The notes below the pieces were generated by a model, which was not told where the DNA came from, searched no databases, and worked only from the letters and a program-made list of their open reading frames with translations. A DNA stretch of 64,000 bases from an uncultured Pseudomonadales bacterium (GTDB lineage Bacteria > Pseudomonadota > Gammaproteobacteria > Pseudomonadales > Azotimanducaceae): the NCBI GenBank assembly GCA_905182155.1, contig CAJJAX010000007.1, forward strand, positions 1 through 64,000, written 5' to 3'. The position numbers and the translations under genes were made by a program. Below are positions 1 through 8,957 of the stretch, piece after piece. The first letter of the stretch is position 1; the number at the start of each line of letters is the position of its first letter.

Positions 1-1462
1 CAAGTGGTGCGATGAGTGCCAGGGCGATGAGTCCGGTTAGGACCAGACTGATGGGTCGATCGAGCAGATAACTGAGGTTACCGTCGCTGATAATGAGACT
101 TCTACGGAGATTGTCCTCGAGCTGCCCGCCGAGAATGAAGCCCAGTAAGAGGGGCGCCATGGGGAAGGCGTGTCCTCTAAGCCAAACCGCAATCAGAGCG
201 AATGCAATCATCAAGTACAGATCGAAGAGGTTGAAGGAAACCAAATACACCCCGGTTAGAGAAAAGAAGATGATCAAGGGCGCTAAAATGGCGCGGGGGA
301 TATTCAACAGTTTCGCAAAGATCGGAATCATCGGTAGATTCAAGAACAAAAGAATCAGGTTACCAATGTACATTGATACGACGATTGACCAAAAGACGGT
401 CGGTTCGTCCAGGTAGAGTCTGGGTCCGGGTTGGATACCGTAGGCAAGCAGGGCCCCTAATAAGATGGCGGTGGTACCAGATCCCGGGATACCCAGCGTT
501 AACAAGGGCACAAAGGATCCCGTACAGGCCGCATTATTAGCTGATTCTGGTGCCGCAAGGCCCTTCAAATTGCCTTGACCGAAGGGTGGCGTCGGGGTCT
601 TTGAGATGATTTTTTCAACGCCATAGGCGATGAATGAAGCGATGGTTGCGCCGGCCCCCGGTAACACACCGATTAAAAACCCTAAGACTGAGCTACGAGA
701 AATCACCGGTGCGATGCGCCTTATTTCGTCGGAATCCAATTTCAGAGCTTGACTGGAGATCACCGGGAGCACAGTTTGCGCCGGTCGTTGGGTCTTGAGC
801 ATCATCAGCGCTTCAGTCAAGGCAAAGGTTGCCATCGCAAGCATGAGAAAGCTAATGCCGTCGATCAGGTCCATCCGCCCAAACGTAAACCTTGGGATAC
901 CGGACGCAAGGTCCGTGCCCACGGTTGATAAACACAATCCAATCGCGGCCATGATGATGGCTTTCAGGTACTGGCCGGGCTCCGAAAAAGAAGCGACCAA
1001 GCTCAGGCCTAAGAGCATCATGAGTGTGTATTCGGGCGACTGGAAGGCGAGCGAAAAATTGGCCAGCGTTGGCGCTAAGATCATGAGTAAGATGACGGCG
1101 ATGGTCCCACCAAAAAACGAAGCATAGGCAGCGACCGCAAGCGCTTTTCCGGCATCACCATTGCGCGCCATGGGGTAACCATCAAACGCGGTTGCGACCG
1201 TGCCGGCAACGCCCGGGGCATTGATTAAGATTGCACTGGTCGAGCCGCCGAATATGGCGCCATAGTAGACGCCAGCAAGCATGATCATGCCGCTGGCCGG
1301 TTCTAAGTTATAGCTGATCGGAATCATGAGTGCGATCGCCGAAATTGGCCCGAGTCCTGGCAGCATGCCGATTAGCATTCCAATGAGGCAGCCGGCTGCG
1401 ACAAATAAGAGATTGGAAAGACTGAGCGCGGTCGATAATCCAAGCAGTAATCCATCCATCAT
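1..1462 (-). CDS. tctA: Tripartite tricarboxylate transporter large membrane subunit TctA, 3' end beyond the window
   Basis: This is the large permease subunit (about 500 residues, about 11-12 membrane helices) of a TctABC secondary transporter, which imports tri- or dicarboxylates delivered by a periplasmic binding protein. The minus-strand frame is open from 1462 to the window edge and reads as a typical TctA. It starts MMDGLLLGLS, has the glycine-rich GMLPGLGP segment near residue 35, and has a second GVLPGAGATIA repeat about 230 residues later. The start ATG overlaps the tctB stop as ATGA, so the two are translationally coupled. The C-terminus lies outside the window. The family is certain; the substrate is not. 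Confidence 0.93.
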   Translation of the reverse strand, partial: MMDGLLLGLSTALSLSNLLFVAAGCLIGMLIGMLPGLGPISAIALMIPISYNLEPASGMIMLAGVYYGAIFGGSTSAILINAPGVAGTVATAFDGYPMARNGDAGKALAVAAYASFFGGTIAVILLMILAPTLANFSLAFQSPEYTLMMLLGLSLVASFSEPGQYLKAIIMAAIGLCLSTVGTDLASGIPRFTFGRMDLIDGISFLMLAMATFALTEALMMLKTQRPAQTVLPVISSQALKLDSDEIRRIAPVISRSSVLGFLIGVLPGAGATIASFIAYGVEKIISKTPTPPFGQGNLKGLAAPESANNAACTGSFVPLLTLGIPGSGTTAILLGALLAYGIQPGPRLYLDEPTVFWSIVVSMYIGNLILLFLNLPMIPIFAKLLNIPRAILAPLIIFFSLTGVYLVSFNLFDLYLMIAFALIAVWLRGHAFPMAPLLLGFILGGQLEDNLRRSLIISDGNLSYLLDRPISLVLTGLIALALIAPL

Positions 1463-1947
1463 GGTGTGTTCGACCAGGCCATCAGGAGTCGTCCGGGACT
1501 AAGGTAGATGTTCATCAGGTCCAGCAATCCCCAAAGCAGTAGGGGAACGCCTACAGCGAAAGGCAGTAATAGTTGCCAGGCAATGGGGCCGGTCTTTCGG
1601 GCGCCAATGATCAAGAAGAGGATGCTTGCTAAGACAAAGCCAAGGACATCAATGAGGGTGATATAGATGACAAGGATCACGAGCATGGTAAGAATGGGAT
1701 CGTTGAACTTGGGCAGCTCAAAGGGTTTCTGCGGATCCAGCGCTGCCGGCCGAATGCCTTGATTAAAAAGCATTAGGCTTGCCGCGATGAATCCCAAGCC
1801 ACCGCAAAGGTACGGAAAAGCACTGGCACTGAAATCTCCGGGCAGTGACCAAGGGTCATTTGGAATCTGTGTGGCAAGGGTTAGATAACCTGCAAAAAAT
1901 AAAAGAAGGCCGAGCGCGGGGTAGTTAACTCGAGTCACGTGCGGCAC
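1459..1947 (-). CDS. tctB: Tripartite tricarboxylate transporter small membrane subunit TctB
   Basis: A 162-residue protein with four predicted membrane helices, the size and topology of TctB, the small permease subunit that partners TctA. It begins MPHVTRVNYPALG and has hydrophobic segments near residues 8-25, 45-60, 85-115 and 120-145. It lies 11 bp downstream of the tctC stop and overlaps the tctA start by 4 bp, so tctC-tctB-tctA form one operon. TctB sequences are poorly conserved, so the call rests on topology and position between tctC and tctA. Confidence 0.88.
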   Translation of the reverse strand: MPHVTRVNYPALGLLLFFAGYLTLATQIPNDPWSLPGDFSASAFPYLCGGLGFIAASLMLFNQGIRPAALDPQKPFELPKFNDPILTMLVILVIYITLIDVLGFVLASILFLIIGARKTGPIAWQLLLPFAVGVPLLLWGLLDLMNIYLSPGRLLMAWSNTP

Positions 1948-1958
1948 CGGCTGCGCAT

Positions 1959-2933
1959 TTATCGTAAGTAACCGATGCTTTGCATCAGGGATCGTATCTG
2001 GTCCTCCTGACGTTCCAAAAACGAATAAAATGCATCCCCTTCAATATGGTTTTCTGCCCAGCCATTTCGAAGTCGAATGTCATTAAAAACCGATGATTCT
2101 GAAACAGTCCGGAGGGTATATCGCATCCGCTCATATTGGGCATCGGGAAGCCCTTTCGCTGCGAAAAAGCCGCGCCAGTTGGCAAAAACCAAATCAACGC
2201 CCTGAGATTTTAACAAGGGCAGGTCTGATAGCTGAGACAGCGGGCGGGGTGCTGTGACCGCAATGATTCTGAGTAATCCCGCTTGATGCATTTGTAAGGC
2301 TTCGCTGAGACCCGTGGACAGGACTTGGGTTTCTCCTGAGAGTAAGCCCGCTGCCGCCTTGCCACCGCCATCATAGGCTAGATAGACCAGTTGCTTTGGG
2401 TCTGCGCCAGTAAGTTGCAGCGCCTTTGCCAGGACGAAATGGTCGGTATTGCCTCGAACCGATCCACCTGCGACGACAATGGATTTAGGGTCGGCTTTAT
2501 AGCGCTGGGCTAGGTCAGAAAAATCCTGGATGTTGGAATCGGCACGAACGGCGAAACAGCTGTAGTCGGCGATCATTGCAGCAATGGGCACAAGATCTCG
2601 AAAGGATTGTGGAAAGACACCCTGTAGCGCCCGCACGATGATGGGGGTTGAGCTGATGAGCAGTGTATTGTGCTGTCGTTCAGCGGTTTCAATCAGTTTC
2701 GCAATGGCGCGGCCGCCACCACCGCCGGCGGCGGGGTTTCCTCAGGTGCTCGAGACCGATTGCGTTTGGCTCAGCGCAAGGCCGACACCTCGAGCGGTAC
2801 CATCCCAACCGCCGCCTGGACCTGCTGGGATCAAGAAGTGAACGCGCTGCAGTCCCGGATCGGCTGATCTAGCACTGGGTCCGAGGCCGATCAAAAGAGC
2901 CAGTGACAAGGCGAGGGTTACGAGTTTCCGCAC
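1959..2933 (-). pseudogene. tctC: TctC-type periplasmic binding protein interrupted by an in-frame TGA
   Basis: This encodes the extracytoplasmic solute receptor for the TctAB permease. A GTG start at 2933 gives a signal peptide (MRKLVTLALSL...ARSA) and then the family segment IPAGPGGGWDGTARG. A TGA codon at 2742-2744 (about residue 64) stops the frame. Reading continues in the same frame with GGGGGRAIAKLIETA and runs to a normal C-terminus (SIGYLR) at 1959, giving about 324 residues in all. No frameshift is needed, so this is a nonsense codon. It lies where the family has a short variable link before the glycine-rich loop. The gene overlaps the serC-like stop by one base (TAGTG). It may be a true pseudogene, a base-call error or a read-through case. 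Confidence 0.82.
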
Positions 2934-4093
2934 TATGAAACGGTCATAAGGGTTTCTGAAAAGGCCCAGTCAAGCCATGGCGTCAGCTGTTGTAAATCAG
3001 TTGACTCAACGGTTGCGCCGCCCCACAAACGGAGTCCAGGCGGGGCATCACGGTAGGCCGCAATATCGAACGCGACGTTTTGTTGTTCAAGCAGAGCTGT
3101 CATGGATTTGATAAAGGTCCGCTGGGCTGAATCTGGGAGCGCACCAAAAACCGGGTCAATAATTTTGAGACAAATTGACGTGCTCGATTGCTGGCTGACA
3201 TCCGGGGTTAACAATGCCGCCCAGCTGCTTTGATCGATCCAGGCTCTAATGACCTCTAGGTTCGCTTGACTGCGGGCAATGAGTGCCGGTAGCCCACCAA
3301 TTCGAGTCGCCCAGGACAAGGCGTCGAGCTGGTCTTCAACGGCCAGCATGGAAGGCGTGTTAATCGTCGCGCCTTCGAATAAATCTCGGATCAAGGCGCC
3401 GCCTTTGGTTAGTCGAAAGAGTTTTGGTAGCGGCCAAGGGGGATCATAAGACTCGAGTCGCTCGACCGCTCTGGGTGATAAGGCAATCATGCCATGGGCA
3501 GCTTCCCCCCCCATGACTTTCTGCCAGGACCAAGTCACCACGTCGAGCTTTTGCCAAGGCAATGCCATGGCAAAGGTCGCAGAGGTTGCATCGCAAAAGG
3601 TTAAGCCCTCGCGATCATCGGAAATCCAATCGCCATCCGGTATGCGGGCACCGGACGTCGTGCCATTCCAAGTGAAAACGACGTCTCGATTGAGCGTCGA
3701 GACCGCGGCCAGATCGGGTAAGTGCCCGTAGGGCGCATCAAAAATACGAACATCGGTTAATTTAAGCTGTTTTTGAATATCCGTTTTCCAACCAGATCCA
3801 AAACTTTCCCAAGAGAGGACATCGACGCCTTTGGCACCCAGCATCGTCCACATCGCCATCTCGAAGGCGCCGGTATCTGAGCCGGGAACAATCCCTAAGA
3901 GATAATCATCAGGCATGTCTAAAAGGGCTTTGCTTTGATCAATGACCGCCTTGATTCGTGATTTTGGAACACTTGCTCGATGCGAGCGACCCAGCGCGTC
4001 GGTTGCCAAGTTACAGAGGTCCCAGCCCGGGCGTTTTGCCGTCGGTCCAGAGGAGAAACAAGGGTTATTGGGTTTTGTGTTGGGTGGGTTCAT
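2933..4093 (-). CDS. serC: Phosphoserine aminotransferase-like class V aminotransferase
   Basis: A 386-residue PLP enzyme of the fold-type I class V group. It resembles the alphaproteobacterial/archaeal type of phosphoserine transaminase rather than the E. coli SerC type. Visible signatures are the N-terminal [12 protein letters not shown], the nucleotide-fold segment [14 protein letters not shown], and [13 protein letters not shown], whose lysine should hold PLP. The expected reaction is 3-phosphohydroxypyruvate plus glutamate to phosphoserine in serine synthesis. It is the first gene of a minus-strand unit that continues into tctCBA with a one-base overlap, an unusual partner for a transporter. 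A related aminotransferase with another substrate cannot be excluded. Confidence 0.8.
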   Translation of the reverse strand: MNPPNTKPNNPCFSSGPTAKRPGWDLCNLATDALGRSHRASVPKSRIKAVIDQSKALLDMPDDYLLGIVPGSDTGAFEMAMWTMLGAKGVDVLSWESFGSGWKTDIQKQLKLTDVRIFDAPYGHLPDLAAVSTLNRDVVFTWNGTTSGARIPDGDWISDDREGLTFCDATSATFAMALPWQKLDVVTWSWQKVMGGEAAHGMIALSPRAVERLESYDPPWPLPKLFRLTKGGALIRDLFEGATINTPSMLAVEDQLDALSWATRIGGLPALIARSQANLEVIRAWIDQSSWAALLTPDVSQQSSTSICLKIIDPVFGALPDSAQRTFIKSMTALLEQQNVAFDIAAYRDAPPGLRLWGGATVESTDLQQLTPWLDWAFSETLMTVS

Positions 4094-4246
4094 CGCATTT
4101 ATCGGTTGGCTAGTGTTCAGACCGAAGAGTATAAGGCATCATGGGTCTGTCTGTCGTTGCTGAAACGGTGCAACAGCCACAATGAACCTGATTTTTAGAC
4201 CGCTCATAAAAAGAGTTTCACTCAATCGAATATTGGAACTGCCCGC

Positions 4247-5461
4247 ATGAAATCCAATTTGGTGCTCGTTGGTTTAATGGCCAGCGCGGCTTTCTTTACG
4301 CTTACCGGCTACGAGTTAATTCGATCGTCGGCGACGGTCTTATTTAAAGCGGCCTATGGTGCTGAAAATCTGCCGGTGGTTATGGCGTTGATGCCAGTTG
4401 TCATGTTTGCGGGTGTCTGGGGTTATGGTGCGCTTTTAACGCGGTTTGGACCCCGTCGCACGTTAAGGATTACAACCATTGCGGCGGCCGTTTTAATGCT
4501 GCTGTGTTATTGGGCGCTACAACTCGAGCAGCGCTGGGTGACCGCGGTCCTGTTTTTGTTGAAAGAATTCTATGTGGTGCTTTTGATTGAACAATATTGG
4601 AGCTATATCAATTCGCGCCTCGATCAAGACACGGCAAAACGGTTTAATGGGCCAATCACGGGACTCGCCGGGCTCGGTAGCGTCGTGGGTGGGGTGCTGG
4701 TGGCCAAGTTAGCGATTCCCCTTGGGACTGAAAACCTGGTCTTGCTGGCCGCGATGGCCTTGATCCCCGCAGCGCTGGTGTCTAATACGGCCTATCGATG
4801 GTTTGGAGAGCCCACTGATGTGCACGAAGGGCCCGCCGCTGAAACCTTCAGCGAAGGGGTTGGTTGGCATTTCGTAAAAAGTAATCCCCGATTGCTGGCC
4901 TTATTGGCAATTGTTGTATCCTCTCAGATTATCGCGGCCGTGTTGGACTTCAAATTCCAAGGTCTTTTGTCTGCCACGTTTAACGGTGATGTCGATGCCG
5001 AAACGGCTTTTCAAGGCCAGTTTTGGTCTTATCTCAATGCCGTTGCTGTGGCGGCGCAGTTTATTCTAACGCCGATCTTGCTGACGGCGGTTGCGCTACG
5101 GTGGGTGCATTTGTTGCTGCCGATTGCGCATTTTACGTTGATTGCCTGGGCGATCTTTGAACCCAGTTTATGGTCTGTGGGGGCCGCTTTTTTTCTGTTT
5201 AAAGTGTTTGATTACTCTGTGTTTCGCGGTGCCAAGGAGCTCGTTTATTTGCCACTCGGCTTTCAAGAGCGATTTAGGGCGAAAGAGTTCATCGATGTCT
5301 TTGGTTATCGAACGAGCAAGGGTGGATCATCCTTAATTATTGCCACGCTACAAAAAGGCGGGGTCGTGATGAGTCACTATTATTTGTGGATTGCCTTGGC
5401 CATGGCAAGTTTATGGATGGTGTTGGTGTTTCCGCTCACTCAGAAGCGCGACGGCGAATAG
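4247..5461 (+). CDS. Npt1/Npt2-like (ADP/ATP translocase family) MFS membrane carrier
   Basis: A 404-residue polytopic membrane protein with about 12 hydrophobic segments. Its C-terminal half carries a cytoplasmic stretch, RGAKELVYLPLGFQERF followed by AKEFIDVFGYRTSKGG, which I recognise from the Npt/Tlc ATP:ADP translocase-like branch of the major facilitator superfamily. Members in free-living bacteria are mostly uncharacterised and need not carry nucleotides. It is divergent from the serC-tct operon with about 150 bp between them, and it converges on the following ABC-like gene. No partner suggests a substrate. Confidence 0.7.
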   Translation: MKSNLVLVGLMASAAFFTLTGYELIRSSATVLFKAAYGAENLPVVMALMPVVMFAGVWGYGALLTRFGPRRTLRITTIAAAVLMLLCYWALQLEQRWVTAVLFLLKEFYVVLLIEQYWSYINSRLDQDTAKRFNGPITGLAGLGSVVGGVLVAKLAIPLGTENLVLLAAMALIPAALVSNTAYRWFGEPTDVHEGPAAETFSEGVGWHFVKSNPRLLALLAIVVSSQIIAAVLDFKFQGLLSATFNGDVDAETAFQGQFWSYLNAVAVAAQFILTPILLTAVALRWVHLLLPIAHFTLIAWAIFEPSLWSVGAAFFLFKVFDYSVFRGAKELVYLPLGFQERFRAKEFIDVFGYRTSKGGSSLIIATLQKGGVVMSHYYLWIALAMASLWMVLVFPLTQKRDGE

Positions 5462-5508
5462 GGCGAATGGTTGCCCCAAAATCACCTTCTGGTGCCGGGT
5501 CAATTCTC

Positions 5509-7527
5509 TTAAGGCTGCAGCAGCCAGCCGTGCCGGGTTTGCCAGACAAGCCTTAAGCCAGCAATAGGCGGGATAAAATCGTGAGACCTTAACTCGATGG
5601 TGAGGCCCGTCCCTAACAGCTGGCGTAAGGTGTCTTGCATGACCTCGCAGGCCACAATGACGCTCGGCAGTTCAAGGACCAAAGTGCCAGGCGCCTGATA
5701 CAAAGCGCGAGTGAGGATCAAGCGGGCTGTCTCGGATCGATCAAAGCGGTGCTGATCGGGCCCAATCACCGTGTCCAATCCGAAGGGATGTTGGTTAATT
5801 GCGTCGAGCAACGCCATTTTCCGGATTAAATGCTCGACCCGGGCGCGGTCTGGCACGGCCGCCATCATGGTGATGTTGGCCAGGATCGTCGTGTTAAAAA
5901 TGGCGTCGGTTGCAAAAGCGGTTGCAATCGGTAACGGTCGGTAGATTGCGCCTTGGTCTCTGCCGGTCTCCGCCTTTGAATCGGGTTTAGACCCAGGGGT
6001 AAGGATTGCGTGACTGGCAGCGGAGAAGGACGACGAGGAGGCTAGCCGCTCATATCGTAACGCCCCGATTTGGGTTGATTGGGTTGGGTTTGCAAGCTTT
6101 ACCGTCAGATTGACCATCGGCAAGGGTGGATCAATGACCTTCAATCCGGCGCTGGCAGTGATATCGGCGGCGGCAATGAGGTCGCGGAGGTCCCGCCGGA
6201 TATCTTGGGCTGAAGCCGCACCCGTAAACTGCTGGCAGATGGATAAAACGTGTTGGGTTAGAAGTCCCCGATAGGCCAATATGAGGTAGAGCCCGCCGAG
6301 GGTCATGTGCCCAGCCATGGTCTGGAAAGCTATCCAGTAGAGTACGATGCTCAAAGAGACCCCCGTTGTGAGTTGGTGCGCCAAGGCCATTGACGCCTTG
6401 CGATGAGTGCCGAGCGATTGCTGGTGATGGGATTGATGTAGGCCTTGGTTTATTCTGTGAAGGAAGGGTTGTTCTGCGCCGTAACGCCGAATTTCTTCGC
6501 CATGATTGAGTAATTCCATGAGATGTTCCAGGCGCGTCTGTTCTGAGAGGCCCGCGAGTTTTTCTGCAGAGGCAATCTGTGGCGTAAACCAAAGGCTGAG
6601 ACTGATGAGCACTGCACTGGTGAGTATCATGAGGAGCGCCGTCTCTGGATTGATTAAAAATAACGTGCTCACAAGCGCAATCGCCAGCAACAGATCGCCC
6701 AATATTTGGACCCCCTCCGCGCCATAGAATTGACCGAAGTGATGAAGGTGCTTAACCCGTTTAAAACAGGTCTGGGCGGCGAGGGGACCGAGTGTCCCGG
6801 ATGGCGCGGCCGTGAGGTTTTTGAGTAGCCGGCGCAGGGCATTTTGCTCGAGGTTCTGACTGCAGCCCAGCATTAAACGCGCCTGCAAGTGGGTCATAAG
6901 TGGTGCCGCAATCAAAATCAGAAGAAACCCCATTGTGGTCGATTGTAAGAGGGCAATATCGTGGCTCATGACAATATCGTCCAGAATGAACTTGATAATG
7001 AGCGGGATGCTGGCCTGTAGCGCGCCAACCATTAGGAAGAAAATCAGTGCCACCAGTTGATCGCTCTGTAGCTTTAAAACCGGGGAACCTCGTAGTGATG
7101 ATTGGCCTGGCATAGCGCCCAATCGGGCCTCGATCTCAGGCTGGAAGGTTAAAGCGATGCCGGTGAAGTGATCCTTTAGAGCCTGCCTGTCCACAGACAG
7201 GCGACCCATGGCCGGATCATCAATGATATAGCGGCCCCAGCGAATGGCTCTGAGGACCACGAAGTGATTCAGCTGCCAGTGCAGAACGCAGGGAAGGGTT
7301 AGTGCTGCCAGTTCTGCGGGTTCTAGTTCAATGGCCTGACCACTGAGTCCCAGGTGGGTTGCGTTCAAGATCATGTCAGCCGCTGACCACTGCTGGTCTG
7401 AGGGGCCATGCACGGCCTCGAACTGGCAGGCGTTGGTTTGGCCGCCAAAGTGGTGATCGATCATGATCAAGGCCGCCAAGCCGCAGGCAGTTTGACGGTG
7501 TTGCAGAATGGCATTACCGAGGGCCAA
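5509..7527 (-). CDS. C39-peptidase/ABC-exporter-like protein with a degenerate nucleotide-binding domain
   Basis: A 672-residue protein laid out like a peptidase-containing ABC exporter. Residues 1-130 are a C39-type peptidase that keeps Q9, C15 (QTACGLAAL), H88 (NHFVVL) and D104 (IIDDPA). Residues about 155-440 hold the membrane domain. Residues about 460-672 lie where the ATPase domain should be, but its motifs are gone. There is no GxxGxGKS Walker A; the signature LSGGQ is replaced by FDRSE in HRFDRSETARLILTRAL; the Walker B acidic pair reads LVLELP. A switch histidine (RSHDF) remains. The frame is uninterrupted, so the decay is by substitution. It overlaps its HlyD partner by 14 bp. Probably a peptidase or scaffold that no longer hydrolyses ATP. 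Confidence 0.75.
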   Translation of the reverse strand: MALGNAILQHRQTACGLAALIMIDHHFGGQTNACQFEAVHGPSDQQWSAADMILNATHLGLSGQAIELEPAELAALTLPCVLHWQLNHFVVLRAIRWGRYIIDDPAMGRLSVDRQALKDHFTGIALTFQPEIEARLGAMPGQSSLRGSPVLKLQSDQLVALIFFLMVGALQASIPLIIKFILDDIVMSHDIALLQSTTMGFLLILIAAPLMTHLQARLMLGCSQNLEQNALRRLLKNLTAAPSGTLGPLAAQTCFKRVKHLHHFGQFYGAEGVQILGDLLLAIALVSTLFLINPETALLMILTSAVLISLSLWFTPQIASAEKLAGLSEQTRLEHLMELLNHGEEIRRYGAEQPFLHRINQGLHQSHHQQSLGTHRKASMALAHQLTTGVSLSIVLYWIAFQTMAGHMTLGGLYLILAYRGLLTQHVLSICQQFTGAASAQDIRRDLRDLIAAADITASAGLKVIDPPLPMVNLTVKLANPTQSTQIGALRYERLASSSSFSAASHAILTPGSKPDSKAETGRDQGAIYRPLPIATAFATDAIFNTTILANITMMAAVPDRARVEHLIRKMALLDAINQHPFGLDTVIGPDQHRFDRSETARLILTRALYQAPGTLVLELPSVIVACEVMQDTLRQLLGTGLTIELRSHDFIPPIAGLRLVWQTRHGWLLQP

Positions 7528-8746
7528 GGTGCGCTCCTAACTCTGGCGCGATCATTGCCGCAAAGCGTTCAATGAGTGTTTTTTCCGAAACAATGAGCCA
7601 GGTTTGGGCTTGGGTGCCGGCGGTAAAGTGAAGGCGCTGGCCGGTTGAGGTGATGATGGGCTTGGGTAAGGAAACGGTTGCGATTAAATCGGTTGGGCTC
7701 TGTGTGGAGCGGGGCGGGTCGCTCACTGAGATTGGGGATAGATCGCGTATTGTGCCCGAAATACTGCCATCCATCGGGGTTAAATGGGTGAGCAATTTTA
7801 GGTCTAATGGATCGCCCACACTGAGGGCGGTTTGAATGGCCTTGGGGACTCGAAGCTTTGCCAGGTAGTAAGGCTTTGTCGTTGCAAGTTCAATGATGGG
7901 CGTCTTGTGGGTGACAAAATCGCCAGGTTCCGCAGCTCGTCTAACAACTCGCCCGGGGCTGGTGGCGGCGATGGTTCGCCTGAGTGCGTTGCGCCACTGT
8001 TTTTCCTGACGGCTGCGGTTATGGCGTTGACGTTGGGCCTGAACTTCAGCACGCTGACCATCGAGTTTTGCCGACTTGAGGTTGGCGCGCGCAGACGCAA
8101 GCTTAAACGCGAGGTCTGCTCGTTCTGATCGAAGATGAACAACTCGCGTCGCTAAAGTTCTGAGTGGTGCCTGCATTCGTTGCCACTCGATGGCTGAGAT
8201 AAACCGGCTTTGAAACAGATCGCGCGCGGCTCTAAGCGCTTTCTGCTGCTGTTTTAAATGTTCCGTCTCCAGATTGATCAAGGTTTGCCGCCAATGCTGT
8301 TGTTGGGTGAGTAGACTGATTTCGCCGCGGATCTTTCCGACCAACAGGGTCTGCTGTTGTTGATTGATTTGATATTCCCGTTGGCGCGCCCGGGCCTCAA
8401 AACTGAGATCTAGCGCTGAATCCGCTTGGGGTGACGGTGGCAATGGGGTGATGTAGGCGATGACCTTGCCGGGCTCAACGATGTCGCCCACTTGAACGGC
8501 AATCGCTTGTATTTGACCGCTGGTGGCGGCTGTTTGAACCAGGGTTTTGGGCTCGTACAGATAACCGCTTAAGAGGACGCGGTCGGGCAGCGGCACGAAG
8601 CCGAGAAGCCCGGTGAGCACCAACGTTAACGCACTCGCAATCATGACGCGTGCGGCGGTACTGATTGGATCGGACGTCAGCCCGCCAAAGGTTGCATTGC
8701 GGCGTGACACTTGCCTTGCCCGGGCGCGAAAGAGTAATGGATTCAT
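7514..8746 (-). CDS. HlyD-family membrane fusion (periplasmic adaptor) protein
   Basis: A 410-residue adaptor of type I secretion systems. The chosen start is ATG 8746 (MNPLLFRARARQ), because the frame upstream lacks family character. A cytoplasmic N-terminus is followed by one membrane helix near residues 33-52. Then come the first lipoyl half-motif (TSGQIQAIAVQVGDIVEPG), a long coiled-coil rich in Q, E and R (about 105-255), the second lipoyl half (SPGRVVRRAAEPGDFV) and a beta-barrel domain. It is the first gene of a two-gene unit with the C39/ABC-like gene. No outer-membrane TolC gene and no double-glycine leader precursor were seen nearby, so the exported substrate is unknown. Confidence 0.85.
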   Translation of the reverse strand: MNPLLFRARARQVSRRNATFGGLTSDPISTAARVMIASALTLVLTGLLGFVPLPDRVLLSGYLYEPKTLVQTAATSGQIQAIAVQVGDIVEPGKVIAYITPLPPSPQADSALDLSFEARARQREYQINQQQQTLLVGKIRGEISLLTQQQHWRQTLINLETEHLKQQQKALRAARDLFQSRFISAIEWQRMQAPLRTLATRVVHLRSERADLAFKLASARANLKSAKLDGQRAEVQAQRQRHNRSRQEKQWRNALRRTIAATSPGRVVRRAAEPGDFVTHKTPIIELATTKPYYLAKLRVPKAIQTALSVGDPLDLKLLTHLTPMDGSISGTIRDLSPISVSDPPRSTQSPTDLIATVSLPKPIITSTGQRLHFTAGTQAQTWLIVSEKTLIERFAAMIAPELGAHLGPR

Positions 8747-8957
8747 TTTTGACTCAATGAAAAACCCGGGATCATAGGCTCGAAATTGAAGTGTTACCGC
8801 CGCAATGGGTGCGACAAATGGTGCGAAAGGGCGCCCGTTGCGGACTGTTTTCGCCCGCTGCCGGTGTAAACAGGCAGCATTGCAATCGATTTTGACCCGG
8901 ACTAGGATGCTTAAAAGGACGGTTTCAGTCCTTGCCATCAGATCAGGAGGTCCTGCG

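Noticed and set aside
93-1127. Plus-strand frames within the first 1.5 kb
   Set aside because: They are antisense to tctA, whose minus-strand frame is continuous and fully conserved.
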